Assembly (NCBI GenBank): GCA_021151835.1
Contig: JAGKWO010000054.1
Span: 1 to 24,387, forward strand
Direction: 5' to 3'
Length of the DNA: 24,387 bases
DNA from: Gammaproteobacteria bacterium
GTDB lineage: Bacteria > Pseudomonadota > Gammaproteobacteria > Pseudomonadales > Cellvibrionaceae
Shown here: in pieces, positions 1-8,136 of the stretch
How positions within the stretch are numbered: the stretch's first letter is position 1
Layout of the letters: each line of letters opens with the position of its first letter
Translations under genes and position numbers: made by a program
The notes under the pieces: generated by a model
Databases searched by the model: none
Told to the model about the DNA's origin: nothing
Seen by the model: only the letters and a program-made list of their open reading frames with translations

Positions 1-384
1 AGCAAATGTGTTTGCTGCAAACTGGAAATTAAATGCGGAATCTTCAGTCGCGTTTTGATTTGGGATTGCGTTGGCGACTGTCGGTGCATCGTTGGTATTA
101 GCGATAACAATGTTGAAAGTATCGGTAACGGTTCCGCCATTGCCGTCGTTGGCAATGACATCAATTGAAATCGTTCCAACATCAGCATTTACTGGCGTAC
201 CACTGAAGGTGCGTGTTGCGGCGTTAAAACTTAACCAGGAGGGCAATGCGCCACCACCGGCAAGTTGCGCGGAATAGGTGAGCGTATCACTCACATCCGG
301 ATCAGCAAATGTATTGGCTGCAAACTGGAAATTGAATGCGGAATCTTCAGTCGCGTTTTGATTAGGAATTGCATTGGCGATTGT
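1..384 (-). repeat. CADG/He_PIG coding repeats, unit 7 and partial unit 8
   Basis: Unit 7 covers about 82-384 and unit 8 starts at about 81 and is cut by the window edge. Bases 1-87 and 304-390 align with only about 7 mismatches at an offset of 303, so these units are nearly identical at DNA level. This suggests recent duplication or gene conversion and a longer array beyond the edge. Confidence 0.85.
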
Positions 385-3300
385 CGGTGCATCATTAACA
401 GCATTGATGGTGATGTTGACGGTATCAGTATCGGTCAGTGTTCCACCGCTACCAGTGTTGCCCAAATCGCTCGTGGTCAGCGATAAAACCGCCGTACCAT
501 TGTAATTCGATGCCGGATTAAATGTTAACGTTGCAAGGGCAGCATTAATATTCGCGAGTGTTCCACTAAATACCAATGTTGAATCTGCGGTGCCATCACC
601 GGTGGTGAAACTCAATCCGGTGATACCAGCAAGAGTGAGTGTGCCATTGGTTACCGATAGGGTAACTTCGAGATTGCCACTCGCTACATCAACATCATTT
701 ACCTGGATTTGATTGCTATTACCTGCACTAAAAACCAGAGCTGTATCTTCATTGGTTATCTGTGCACCCGGCACAGTGTTTACTGGCGCATCGTTAACCG
801 CGGTAATGTTGATAGTCGCGGTATCACTGCCACTCAAGGAACCGTCACTGGCAGAAATGGTTAATGTGGCCGTTGCCGGTGGTGTGTCACCCGCCATGCG
901 ATAGGTTAAGGTGCCGCCATTATTTCCCGCGAGTAAATTATTAATTTGTGTGAGCGTGCCGGTAAGCACTAACGTGGGGGAACCATTTCCAGAAGAAATA
1001 CTGACACCGGTTGTGCCAACATTTGCGGTCAATTGGCTGTTAACGCCCGGACCAGTGAGCGTTAAGGTAATGTTCGTGCTATCAACATCAGACACACTGA
1101 TACCGGTGCCGTGTAAATTTACGGCGACCTGTTCGTTGGTGTAATAATCCGTTAATCCAATACTTACGCTGGGCGCGTCATTAACATTGGCAACAGTAAT
1201 ACTGAACGTATCAGTCACTGTACCGCCATTACCATCGCTTGCAATAACATCAACAGAAAAACTGCCAACATCGCCATTTGCCGGTGTACCGCTAAACGTA
1301 CGCGTTGCCGCATTAAAACTTAACCACGAGGGTAGCGCCCCACCGCCAGCTAATTGCGCGGAGTAAGTAAAGGTATCACCGATATCCGGATCGCTAAATG
1401 TATTGCTGGCAAATTGAAAATTAAATGCAACATCTTCCGTTGCATTTTGGTTGGGAATTGCATTGGCAACAATTGGGGCATCGTTGGTATTGGCGACCAC
1501 GATGTTAAAAGTATCAGTAACCGTTCCACCGTTGCCATCATTGGCAATAACATCTATCGCTACCGTTCCTACATGGGCATTGGCGGGTGTGCCGCTAAAT
1601 GTGCGCGTCGCCGCATCAAAGTTTAACCAGGATGGCAGTGCGCCACCGCCCGCAAGTTGTGCGCTATAGCTCAGGGTATTGCCTACATCCTGATCGGCAA
1701 ATGTATTGGCTGCGAAAGTAAAATTAAATAGGGAATCTTCCGTGGCATTTTGGTTGGGGATCGGGTTGGCAACGGTTGGGGCATCGTTGGTGTTAGCCAC
1801 AACCAAATCAAAGATATCGGTTGCTGGTGTGCCCCCTTGCCCGTCGTCTGCGGTTACCTTGATTGAAATAGTTCCCACATCACCATTCGCCGGAGTGCCG
1901 GAAAAAGTTCGCGTTGCCGCATTGAAGCTTAACCAGGATGGCAATGCACTGCCATCAGCCATAGTAGCGGTGTATGTGAGTACGTCGCCAACGTCGGCAT
2001 CATTAAATGTGTTGGCTGCAAATTGAAAAGTGAATGCCGCATCCTCTGTCGCATTTTGATTGGGAATCGGATTCGCGATAACTGGATCAATATTTGCGCC
2101 GCTGCAAACCTGGAATGCGACATCACGTGTTACATCTGCAGAACCACCGCTGGAATGATAAGAACCATTGGGGTAAACATTCGAGTTGTGAATGGCGGCC
2201 TTGACCAATCCATCCACGCTGCTGGATTCAATTTTAATAAAATAAAGCTGGTTGTCGGTAAGGACTTTATTCGTAAAATCAAACGCTTTCCACGCCAGCG
2301 TTGTTCCGATAGTTGCTGACGATATGTTTGCAGTACCAATAACAGTGCCGTTATGCGCACCCGATAATAATGTAACGGTAATCGTTTGCGCTGATGCGGC
2401 AGGATCTTTCACCAATTGCAACAGGATTGAATCAATGGTGTAGGTGGCACCCGGACTATCGTGATAAAAACTTTGGAAAAATGGCACACCGGAACTGATG
2501 ACTTGCGTATCAGTAGAAGGACCCGACGTTTCATAAACAACGTTGGATGAACCAACATTTTGCACAAAAAGATCAAAAAAATCGGAAACAGTTGCAGTAC
2601 CATCACTGGCCCTGACTTCAATGGTAATGGTACCCACATCGCCATTCGACGGTGTGCCGCTAAAGGTGCGCGTTGCACTATCAAACGATAACCATGCAGG
2701 TAGCGGCGTGCCGCCGGGAATTTGCGCGGTATACGTCAGGGTATTGCCGACGTCCTGATCGTTGAAAGTGTTAATCGGGAAGGTGTAATTAAAAAGAGCA
2801 TTCTCGGTAGCGGTCTGGTTGGGAATTTGATTCGCTACGGTAGGCGCATCGTTAGTGTTGGCAATAACGATATCGAAATTATCAGTCGCCGTTCCACCGG
2901 CACCATCATTCGCCGTTAATTTAATGGAGATGGTGCCCACGTCACCATTTGCCGGTGTTCCACTGAATGTGCGCGTTGCAGAATTAAAATTTAACCAGGC
3001 AGGTAGCGCGCCGCCGCCCGCCAATTCGGCGGTATAGGTAAAAGTGGTTCCCACATCGCCATCACCAAATGTGTTGGCGGGAAATGTGTAACTGAATGCG
3101 GAATCTTCGGTCGCGTTTTGATTGGGAACAGGAATATTTAAAAATGGATTATCGTTGACGTTGATGACGACTACATCAAAGGTGTCATCAACAGTCCCGC
3201 CTTTTCCATCGTTGGCGGTAACTTTTACTGAAATAGTTCCTACATCGCCATCATCAGGTACACCGCTGAAAGTACGTGTGCCTGCATTAAAATTTAGCCA

Positions 3301-4632
3301 GGCAGGTAATGGATTTCCGTTTGCCAACGTGGCGGTATAACTGAGCGTATCGCCATCAACATCATTAAATGTATTGGCAGGGAAGGTATAACTAAACCAT
3401 GCCTCTTCTGTTGCAGCTTGGTTGGGAATTGCATTAGCCACTGTCGGCAAGCGGTTTTCAACATCAATCACCGCAATCGCCATGTCCTTGTTACCATCAG
3501 CACTGTTATTAACGACAAACTCGCTGGTGATAACGTTAGTATTGATATAACCAATACCAACCAAATTATCTGCACCATTATTTGTTTTGAATTCGATCCA
3601 ATAAACGGTATAGGCATTAAATGTTTTGGATGCGAAATCAAAATTTACCCAGCCCAGTGAACTTCCCAACGAGCTGGTATTTACCGTTGCCGTGGCAATT
3701 GTAGTGCCGTTGTAGCTGTGCTCATGGATAATCATTTGTACCGACGCCGAGCTGGTACCGTGATTGGCAAGCATCACCTGGATACGGTCTACCGTTTGAC
3801 TTGACGTCAATTGGATACCCTGCATTACATTACCGGCGGTTGGAATAGCCTGCTCGTTGGTGGCAACGCCCGAGTACAAATGCACCACATCCGCCAATAC
3901 GCCCTGCCACTGCATGGATTGGCTGGAGGTAAAAATAGAAGCGGTTTCAATTTGCCCGACGCGCTCTTCCAGCTCCCAATCCGCATTGGCAGCGTTACCG
4001 GTCAAATCATTACTCGCGGCAACATCGGCACCGGTGATATCACTTAATTGCCGCAATAAATTAATACCGCTCTGGTTGGCTGCGACATCGCACCCGTATA
4101 ACAAAATGTCGGCATTTTCGCTAAGCGAATTTTTCCAGCCGCTTAAGGATTGCTGGTATTGCGCAATATTGTTTTCATTGAGCACTTGCGTGCCCAATTG
4201 CACGCTGCCAGCCACGCCGTGGGAAATAATATGCACGGCGGAAACGCCGTTAACGCTGGCGAGGTAATCGCTGATTTGCGCCAGGCCTTCTTTGGTTTTA
4301 TCCAGGTAAATAATGGCTACTGATTCATCGTCGAGCGCGGCTTCTATATCCTTGACCAGGGTTTGGTAATTCTCGACTGAGGTATCGACAAAAATCACGG
4401 TGTCGATCTGCGGAATATCTGCGTGGGTGTCCTGCAACATTAGCGGATGAATATCTACCGCGTCATCCTGCATATAAATGCCAACCAGGTCTACATCCTG
4501 TGCAGTCTGCGCAAGGTAGTGGGCATCAGAACTACCGTCATCAAATACGGCGATGTCCGCTGTGGCGGAAAACAGTAATCTCGGCTCCAGGGCTTCAATT
4601 AACGGACGGCGATGACGCGGTGCTTTGGACAT
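1..4632 (-). CDS. Giant LEPR-XLL / DUF4347 cadherin-like repeat protein (3' end outside window)
   Basis: The reading frame is open from an ATG at 4632 to the left edge, 1,544 codons with no stop, so the C-terminus is missing. Residues 13-23 read EALEPRLLFSA, the LEPR-XLL N-terminal motif of large repetitive surface proteins. No Sec signal peptide precedes it. Residues about 48-240 match DUF4347, with HIISHG at 134-139 and LLYGCDVA at 177-184. Residues about 245-394 form a beta-rich module resembling 'choice-of-anchor' domains, and a diverged second copy lies at about 699-850. Between and after them are at least seven complete putative-Ig/CADG repeats of about 101 residues (PNQNATED...TFSGTP...ANDGNGGTVTDTF...NDAP), plus two other cadherin/VCBS-like modules (about 1155-1415). 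The expected role is a calcium-binding, surface-attached or secreted adhesin. Only a weak ribosome site (AGCAG) precedes the ATG, but the LEPR motif near residue 15 supports this start. The adaptor genes upstream are likely its export partners (inference). Confidence 0.88.
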   Translation of the reverse strand, partial: MSKAPRHRRPLIEALEPRLLFSATADIAVFDDGSSDAHYLAQTAQDVDLVGIYMQDDAVDIHPLMLQDTHADIPQIDTVIFVDTSVENYQTLVKDIEAALDDESVAIIYLDKTKEGLAQISDYLASVNGVSAVHIISHGVAGSVQLGTQVLNENNIAQYQQSLSGWKNSLSENADILLYGCDVAANQSGINLLRQLSDITGADVAASNDLTGNAANADWELEERVGQIETASIFTSSQSMQWQGVLADVVHLYSGVATNEQAIPTAGNVMQGIQLTSSQTVDRIQVMLANHGTSSASVQMIIHEHSYNGTTIATATVNTSSLGSSLGWVNFDFASKTFNAYTVYWIEFKTNNGADNLVGIGYINTNVITSEFVVNNSADGNKDMAIAVIDVENRLPTVANAIPNQAATEEAWFSYTFPANTFNDVDGDTLSYTATLANGNPLPAWLNFNAGTRTFSGVPDDGDVGTISVKVTANDGKGGTVDDTFDVVVINVNDNPFLNIPVPNQNATEDSAFSYTFPANTFGDGDVGTTFTYTAELAGGGALPAWLNFNSATRTFSGTPANGDVGTISIKLTANDGAGGTATDNFDIVIANTNDAPTVANQIPNQTATENALFNYTFPINTFNDQDVGNTLTYTAQIPGGTPLPAWLSFDSATRTFSGTPSNGDVGTITIEVRASDGTATVSDFFDLFVQNVGSSNVVYETSGPSTDTQVISSGVPFFQSFYHDSPGATYTIDSILLQLVKDPAASAQTITVTLLSGAHNGTVIGTANISSATIGTTLAWKAFDFTNKVLTDNQLYFIKIESSSVDGLVKAAIHNSNVYPNGSYHSSGGSADVTRDVAFQVCSGANIDPVIANPIPNQNATEDAAFTFQFAANTFNDADVGDVLTYTATMADGSALPSWLSFNAATRTFSGTPANGDVGTISIKVTADDGQGGTPATDIFDLVVANTNDAPTVANPIPNQNATEDSLFNFTFAANTFADQDVGNTLSYSAQLAGGGALPSWLNFDAATRTFSGTPANAHVGTVAIDVIANDGNGGTVTDTFNIVVANTNDAPIVANAIPNQNATEDVAFNFQFASNTFSDPDIGDTFTYSAQLAGGGALPSWLSFNAATRTFSGTPANGDVGSFSVDVIASDGNGGTVTDTFSITVANVNDAPSVSIGLTDYYTNEQVAVNLHGTGISVSDVDSTNITLTLTGPGVNSQLTANVGTTGVSISSGNGSPTLVLTGTLTQINNLLAGNNGGTLTYRMAGDTPPATATLTISASDGSLSGSDTATINITAVNDAPVNTVPGAQITNEDTALVFSAGNSNQIQVNDVDVASGNLEVTLSVTNGTLTLAGITGLSFTTGDGTADSTLVFSGTLANINAALATLTFNPASNYNGTAVLSLTTSDLGNTGSGGTLTDTDTVNITINAVNDAPTIANAIPNQNATEDSAFNFQFAANTFADPDVSDTLTYSAQLAGGGALPSWLSFNAATRTFSGTPVNADVGTISIDVIANDGNGGTVTDTFNIVIANTNDAPTVANAIPNQNATEDSAFNFQFAANTFA
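1172..2083 (-). repeat. CADG/He_PIG coding repeats, units 4-6
   Basis: A second block of three tandem units, with the FSGTP codons near 1891, 1585 and 1282 (spacing 306 and 303 bp). It is separated from units 1-3 by the second anchor-like module (about 2085-2540) and from unit 7 by two different cadherin-like modules (about 390-1170). Each unit contains NDADVGD- or DQDVGN-type acidic stretches that are typical of calcium ligands between cadherin-like domains. Confidence 0.85.
2540..3447 (-). repeat. CADG/He_PIG coding repeats, units 1-3
   Basis: Three tandem units with a 303-bp period inside the giant protein gene. The codons for TFSG[TV]P recur around 3256, 2953 and 2650. Each unit opens with a PNQ.ATE motif and closes near an NDAP-like motif. 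They encode about 101-residue beta-sandwich domains, for which calcium-binding cadherin-like folds are known. Units 1-3 are more diverged from each other than the units near the left edge. Confidence 0.85.
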
Positions 4633-4953
4633 AATTCTGCTATTGCTTACACACACTTACGATGGGTGCGTTCGGGTTAAAGGACTGGTATACACCAACT
4701 GCATCCTTATGATGACAACCCTTTCCGCGTAACCGTTGCGAAACTGATAGCTGATTATCATCAAGGAACCGAATGAACGAGAGGCGTCGGCTGAGCACCC
4801 GTAAAGTCTTATTTATCAGTTATTAGAAATTATCAAACGTTATCAAATGACAAGTTTGGCACAAAAAACATTCAACGTAGGGCCACAGAAAAAAATAATC
4901 TAGATTGCTTCGGCATCCTTATATTTTGTTGTAATAAACCGTTCTCATGCACA
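4633..4953. other. 321-bp spacer between adaptor gene and giant protein gene
   Basis: No plausible coding frame is present. The stretch is AT-rich around 4800-4930 and probably holds the leader and promoter of the giant gene on the minus strand, though I see no confident -35/-10 pair. It contains a 10-bp direct repeat at 4830-4849, listed separately. No convincing terminator follows the adaptor gene, so read-through from the adaptor operon remains possible. Confidence 0.5.
4830..4849. repeat. Two direct 10-bp repeats (TTATCAAACG / TTATCAAATG)
   Basis: Two copies that differ at one base lie head to tail with a 10-bp period, that is one helical turn, about 200 bp upstream of the giant protein start. 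Such phasing fits a protein-binding site, but the binder is unknown and chance is possible in AT-rich DNA. Confidence 0.35.
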
Positions 4954-5802
4954 TCAGGGCAATACACGCGGATCCAGCAAATTCAGGGTCACCCCATCGA
5001 ACGTCACACGGCACTTTAACCCGCTGGGCAGGCGATTACCCGGATTGGGAAACGCCAGGCGAATGCCAAAGGTATTGCTGGGACCATCAATTACCTGATC
5101 GACCAAGGTAACCTCTGCGGCATAACTACGGCTGTCGCCGCCCAATTCGGGAATAACGTTGGCCTTAATGCCGGGTTTGACTTTTCCATACAAACTGGCG
5201 GGGGCATAAACTTCAACGCGCAATGGATCGAGTTTGGCAAGTTTTAGCACCGGTTCAAAATCGATGTGTTCACCCGGCTCCTTGAGCCGCTCAACAACCA
5301 CGCCATCAATAGGGCTCACCAGCGTGCGGCGCTGCAAATCCGCAAGCGCGCGTTTATATTCAAGTTCTGCCTGGCGTTTGCGATCCAGCGCTTGCTGCAA
5401 TTGTTGTTGGGCAATCGCATGCTCGGTCTTTAATTTATCCAGCTCCGAAAATGAAGCGGCTTTTTTTTCATATAAATCCTTAACCCGGGTGAGCGATCGT
5501 TCACTGAATTCCAACGCCAGTTGCTGGGCCTGAACATCACTGGTCAATTCCGATTGCACTCGCCGCAATTCCGCCGTGGCTGATTCCAGGCCAGCATCAA
5601 GGCGTGCTAACACATCGCCCTTTTTCACCACATCATTTTTATCAACCAATACTTCGCTGATTACCCCTTCCACAGCACTACTCATTTCCACTGTTTCCGA
5701 CGGTTCAATACGGCAATTGAGCTGCGCTGGCTCCTGGGTTTGGGCGAGCAGTTCATTACTGAATAGCATTGCCAGCAATGAAAATGTTGGGACTTTTGCC
5801 AT
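4954..5802 (-). CDS. Periplasmic adaptor protein (HlyD/RND membrane-fusion type)
   Basis: A 282-residue protein. Residues 1-20 look like a Sec signal peptide (hydrophobic core, cut after LLA-20) with no lipobox Cys after it. Residues about 42-70 (AVEGVISEVLVDKNDVVKKG) and 158-190 (TLVSPIDGVVVERLKEPGEH) are the two halves of a lipoyl/barrel-sandwich domain. Residues 71-157 form a long Glu/Lys/Gln-rich coiled-coil hairpin, and 195-265 fit the beta-barrel. Such adaptors bridge an inner-membrane pump and an outer-membrane channel. The ATG at 5802 is chosen over an upstream TTG at 5826 because it starts the signal peptide and has a GAG 8-10 bases upstream. It lies 55 bp after the M50/HlyD gene and 321 bp before the giant repeat protein. 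No RND pump or ABC exporter gene is adjacent. Confidence 0.85.
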   Translation of the reverse strand: MAKVPTFSLLAMLFSNELLAQTQEPAQLNCRIEPSETVEMSSAVEGVISEVLVDKNDVVKKGDVLARLDAGLESATAELRRVQSELTSDVQAQQLALEFSERSLTRVKDLYEKKAASFSELDKLKTEHAIAQQQLQQALDRKRQAELEYKRALADLQRRTLVSPIDGVVVERLKEPGEHIDFEPVLKLAKLDPLRVEVYAPASLYGKVKPGIKANVIPELGGDSRSYAAEVTLVDQVIDGPSNTFGIRLAFPNPGNRLPSGLKCRVTFDGVTLNLLDPRVLP

Positions 5803-5857
5803 GGTTAACTCGATATAAAAACACAAATTGGTTATTACTATAGATTAAAAAAGGAGA

Positions 5858-8131
5858 TTACGAAAAATGGCGGATAAAAACTTGCTGTAAGCTTCGATAC
5901 CAGCGCGTCAGCAGTGGTTCAGCGGGATGGTGGAATTTGACATAGGCCCGCTCCCCAAAATGGCCACTTTGCCCATAATCACGCACTGCCAAATCCAGCA
6001 AAAAAACTTTCTCCTTCACTTTGGTACCACCCGCCTGGGTAGCATCCACCGCAATACGCCCGCCTCCCTGGGTACCCAATACCGCATTTGGCAACTGCTC
6101 GCTGGCCACAGGCGCCTCATACAACGCATCGGCAATAAGCAGAGTGGCTGGATCGCTGGCAAAGCGCACACTGACCTGACGGGTAGCCTGGCGTACCAAG
6201 CCGACTTCGTCCTGTAATAAAGCGGCCCGCACACGCACAGCATCCGGTTTTTCAATAATCGCCAATTCGTCGCCCTGCCGCAGATAACTGCCCGGCAAAT
6301 AATAGGGGCGGGTGATACGAAAAATACCGTCGGAAGGACTGCGCACGACCAAATCGCCCACGCGCTCTTGCAACAATGTTATTTCCGCTTTAATTGCCGC
6401 CATGTCCTGTTCAAACAGTTGCGCCTGCGCACGGTCATCTACCCAGGCCTGCTGGTAACGGGCTTCGTATTCGCGCAACTTTGCTTGTTGTACTGCCAGG
6501 TACGCGACCATGGTCGGGTTTTGCAAACGCACCAATTCCTGCCCCGCGACCACCGGGCTGCCATCGCGAACCATTAATTCAACAACTTCGCCGCTCGATT
6601 CAGCTTTTACGCGCGCTTCCTCTGGCAACCAGAGCACCGCCTCTACCGACGTCGATTGCGGCAATGGCACCGCCGCTAATAAAACGATGACCAATACAGT
6701 TGCTACACCGGTAACGCCCAGCGCACGTTTGCGTTGGGTGGCCAGCTGTTTGTCGCGCAATAAGTATCGAAATGCTTTTATCCCGGGCCAAACCAATTGG
6801 AAAAAGATCAGCCAGCAGCCGATCACCAAACCTAATGCCGGAAAATAATTGGCGACGAGCAAGATAATAAAAAACAGCATGAACACGCGATAAATAAAAG
6901 CGGCGATGCCATATCCCGCCAACAACCATCCTTCGCGCACCGAACTTGCCGGAGAAAACACCCCGATCACGCCGAACGCATAACGACGCAATAAATAACT
7001 CACCTGTTGATTGGCGCGGGTGGCGAGGTTGGGTAAATCCATCGCATCCGTTAATAAATAGTAACCATCAAAACGCATCAACGGATTGCCATTAAAAAAC
7101 AGCGTGGAAACGCTGCCAATTAAAATAATGTTGTATAAAAAATCGCGCAGGAACCCACCCGATAATTGCACCCACAGTAGCAGTGCAAGCGCTGCTAAAA
7201 ATAATTCCACGGCCATGCCGGCAGCACTCACCATTAAACGTTGGCGCTTAGCGTAAAAGCCGGTTGCAGCGCTGGCGTCGACATAGGGCAAAGGCGTGCC
7301 GACAACAAAAACCAATCCGCAATCATTCACTTGCCCGCCCCACACTTTCGTAAACAGGCCGTGCCCCAACTCGTGCAGGATTTTAAAAAAAGGATAAGTT
7401 AACCACAGCAACAATAAATTGGATGGTGACAACACCCGATCCAATTGCCCGTGCGTTAATTGGGTCCAATGGTTACCCGCCTGCAACAATGCGTAGCCCA
7501 CCACCAGCAGCCAGATAACCCCCATAGTGCGCGTGGCCAGCAACCGTGCCACCGGCATTAATTTATCGAGCAGCTTATCCGGGTTACCGAGGGGAATATT
7601 CCAGGTCAGCGGGTTCATCAACAAACGCAACCAGCGCTGTTGTTTTTTTTGTTCGCGCCGCGCAAATAATTCCTGGGTGTTGGGTGGCAAATCACAAACT
7701 AACAGATCAGCGACATGCAGGTATTGTAATAAATGAATTAAATCATCGCGCGTCGGGATTTCTTCCGCGGTTTCATAAAAATCCGGATTCGCCGCCAGCG
7801 CCAGGATTTGTGCGAGTGAGTTGCGCCCGTCCATTGCTGAAATCAAGCGCCATGCGGACGGCGTCAGGCGATGGAAACGGCCATTACTTTTATCTTGCAA
7901 TAAATACCAGCGCTCCTGGTTGTAATCGCGGCGCTGGATGTGAATATGCCGCGGCAATGAGGGCCGCAGGAATTCAAGGCGCTTCCAGACCGGATTATTA
8001 TCGGGCACGGCATGTTGATCAGGAGCAGGCTTCTCATTAACAGCAGCCTTGTCATTAACAGCAGGCTTGTCATTAACAGCAGGCTTGTCATTAACCGCAG
8101 ACATGTCACTAGCACCGGAGTTGTCATTCAT
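5858..8131 (-). CDS. M50 (site-2-protease-like) membrane protein with PqqD-like N-terminus and HlyD C-terminus
   Basis: A 757-residue fusion (from ATG 8131). Order: a low-complexity NDKPAV repeat (about 10-35); a PqqD-like winged-helix segment (about 65-115; WYLLQDKSNGRFHRLTPSAW); a membrane segment at 204-218; HELGH zinc motif at 253-257 in a membrane segment; NPLMRFDG, the second S2P motif, at 349-356; more membrane segments at 303-321, 331-346, 402-430, 432-448 and 473-488; then a HlyD-like region from about 493 with a split barrel-sandwich (SGEVVELMVRDGSPVVAGQE; VVRSPSDGIFRI) around a short helical hairpin. All S2P metal-ligand motifs look intact, so protease activity is possible. A GTG at 8167 is an alternative start that would overlap the upstream gene. 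The ATG at 8131 sits 5 nt after that gene's stop and lacks a clear Shine-Dalgarno, suggesting translational coupling. The substrate is unknown; the neighbouring giant protein is the obvious candidate (inference). Confidence 0.85.
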   Translation of the reverse strand: MNDNSGASDMSAVNDKPAVNDKPAVNDKAAVNEKPAPDQHAVPDNNPVWKRLEFLRPSLPRHIHIQRRDYNQERWYLLQDKSNGRFHRLTPSAWRLISAMDGRNSLAQILALAANPDFYETAEEIPTRDDLIHLLQYLHVADLLVCDLPPNTQELFARREQKKQQRWLRLLMNPLTWNIPLGNPDKLLDKLMPVARLLATRTMGVIWLLVVGYALLQAGNHWTQLTHGQLDRVLSPSNLLLLWLTYPFFKILHELGHGLFTKVWGGQVNDCGLVFVVGTPLPYVDASAATGFYAKRQRLMVSAAGMAVELFLAALALLLWVQLSGGFLRDFLYNIILIGSVSTLFFNGNPLMRFDGYYLLTDAMDLPNLATRANQQVSYLLRRYAFGVIGVFSPASSVREGWLLAGYGIAAFIYRVFMLFFIILLVANYFPALGLVIGCWLIFFQLVWPGIKAFRYLLRDKQLATQRKRALGVTGVATVLVIVLLAAVPLPQSTSVEAVLWLPEEARVKAESSGEVVELMVRDGSPVVAGQELVRLQNPTMVAYLAVQQAKLREYEARYQQAWVDDRAQAQLFEQDMAAIKAEITLLQERVGDLVVRSPSDGIFRITRPYYLPGSYLRQGDELAIIEKPDAVRVRAALLQDEVGLVRQATRQVSVRFASDPATLLIADALYEAPVASEQLPNAVLGTQGGGRIAVDATQAGGTKVKEKVFLLDLAVRDYGQSGHFGERAYVKFHHPAEPLLTRWYRSLQQVFIRHFS
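8030..8119 (-). repeat. 18-bp tandem repeat in the M50/HlyD gene (NDKPAV repeats)
   Basis: The unit CTTGTCATTAACAGCAGG (plus strand) recurs at 8030, 8048, 8066 and 8084. Copies 2 and 3 are identical, copies 1 and 4 are near-identical, and a degenerate copy lies at 8102-8119. It encodes six-residue NDKPAV-like units at the very N-terminus. Because 18 is a multiple of three, copy-number slippage would lengthen or shorten the protein without a frameshift. Confidence 0.9.
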
Positions 8132-8136
8132 AGCTG

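Noticed and set aside
1..3447. CRISPR-like regular repetition
   Set aside because: The period is about 303 bp and encodes protein domains in frame; there are no short repeats with unique spacers.
71..4267. Many plus-strand open frames of 60-136 codons across the giant gene
   Set aside because: They are antisense to a continuous 1,544-codon minus-strand frame and repeat with its 303-bp period, so they are by-products of the repeats.
4748..4770. Fur-box-like GATAATC sequence in the spacer
   Set aside because: Only about 11 of 19 positions fit the classical box and one half is poor; not distinguishable from chance in AT-rich DNA.
4853..4872. TTTGGCACAAAAAACATTC as a sigma-54 promoter
   Set aside because: It has TGGCAC but no GC element at the required distance, and no plus-strand gene follows.
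7546..8040. 164-codon plus-strand frame
   Set aside because: It is antisense to the PqqD-like and membrane part of the M50/HlyD gene, and has no motif.
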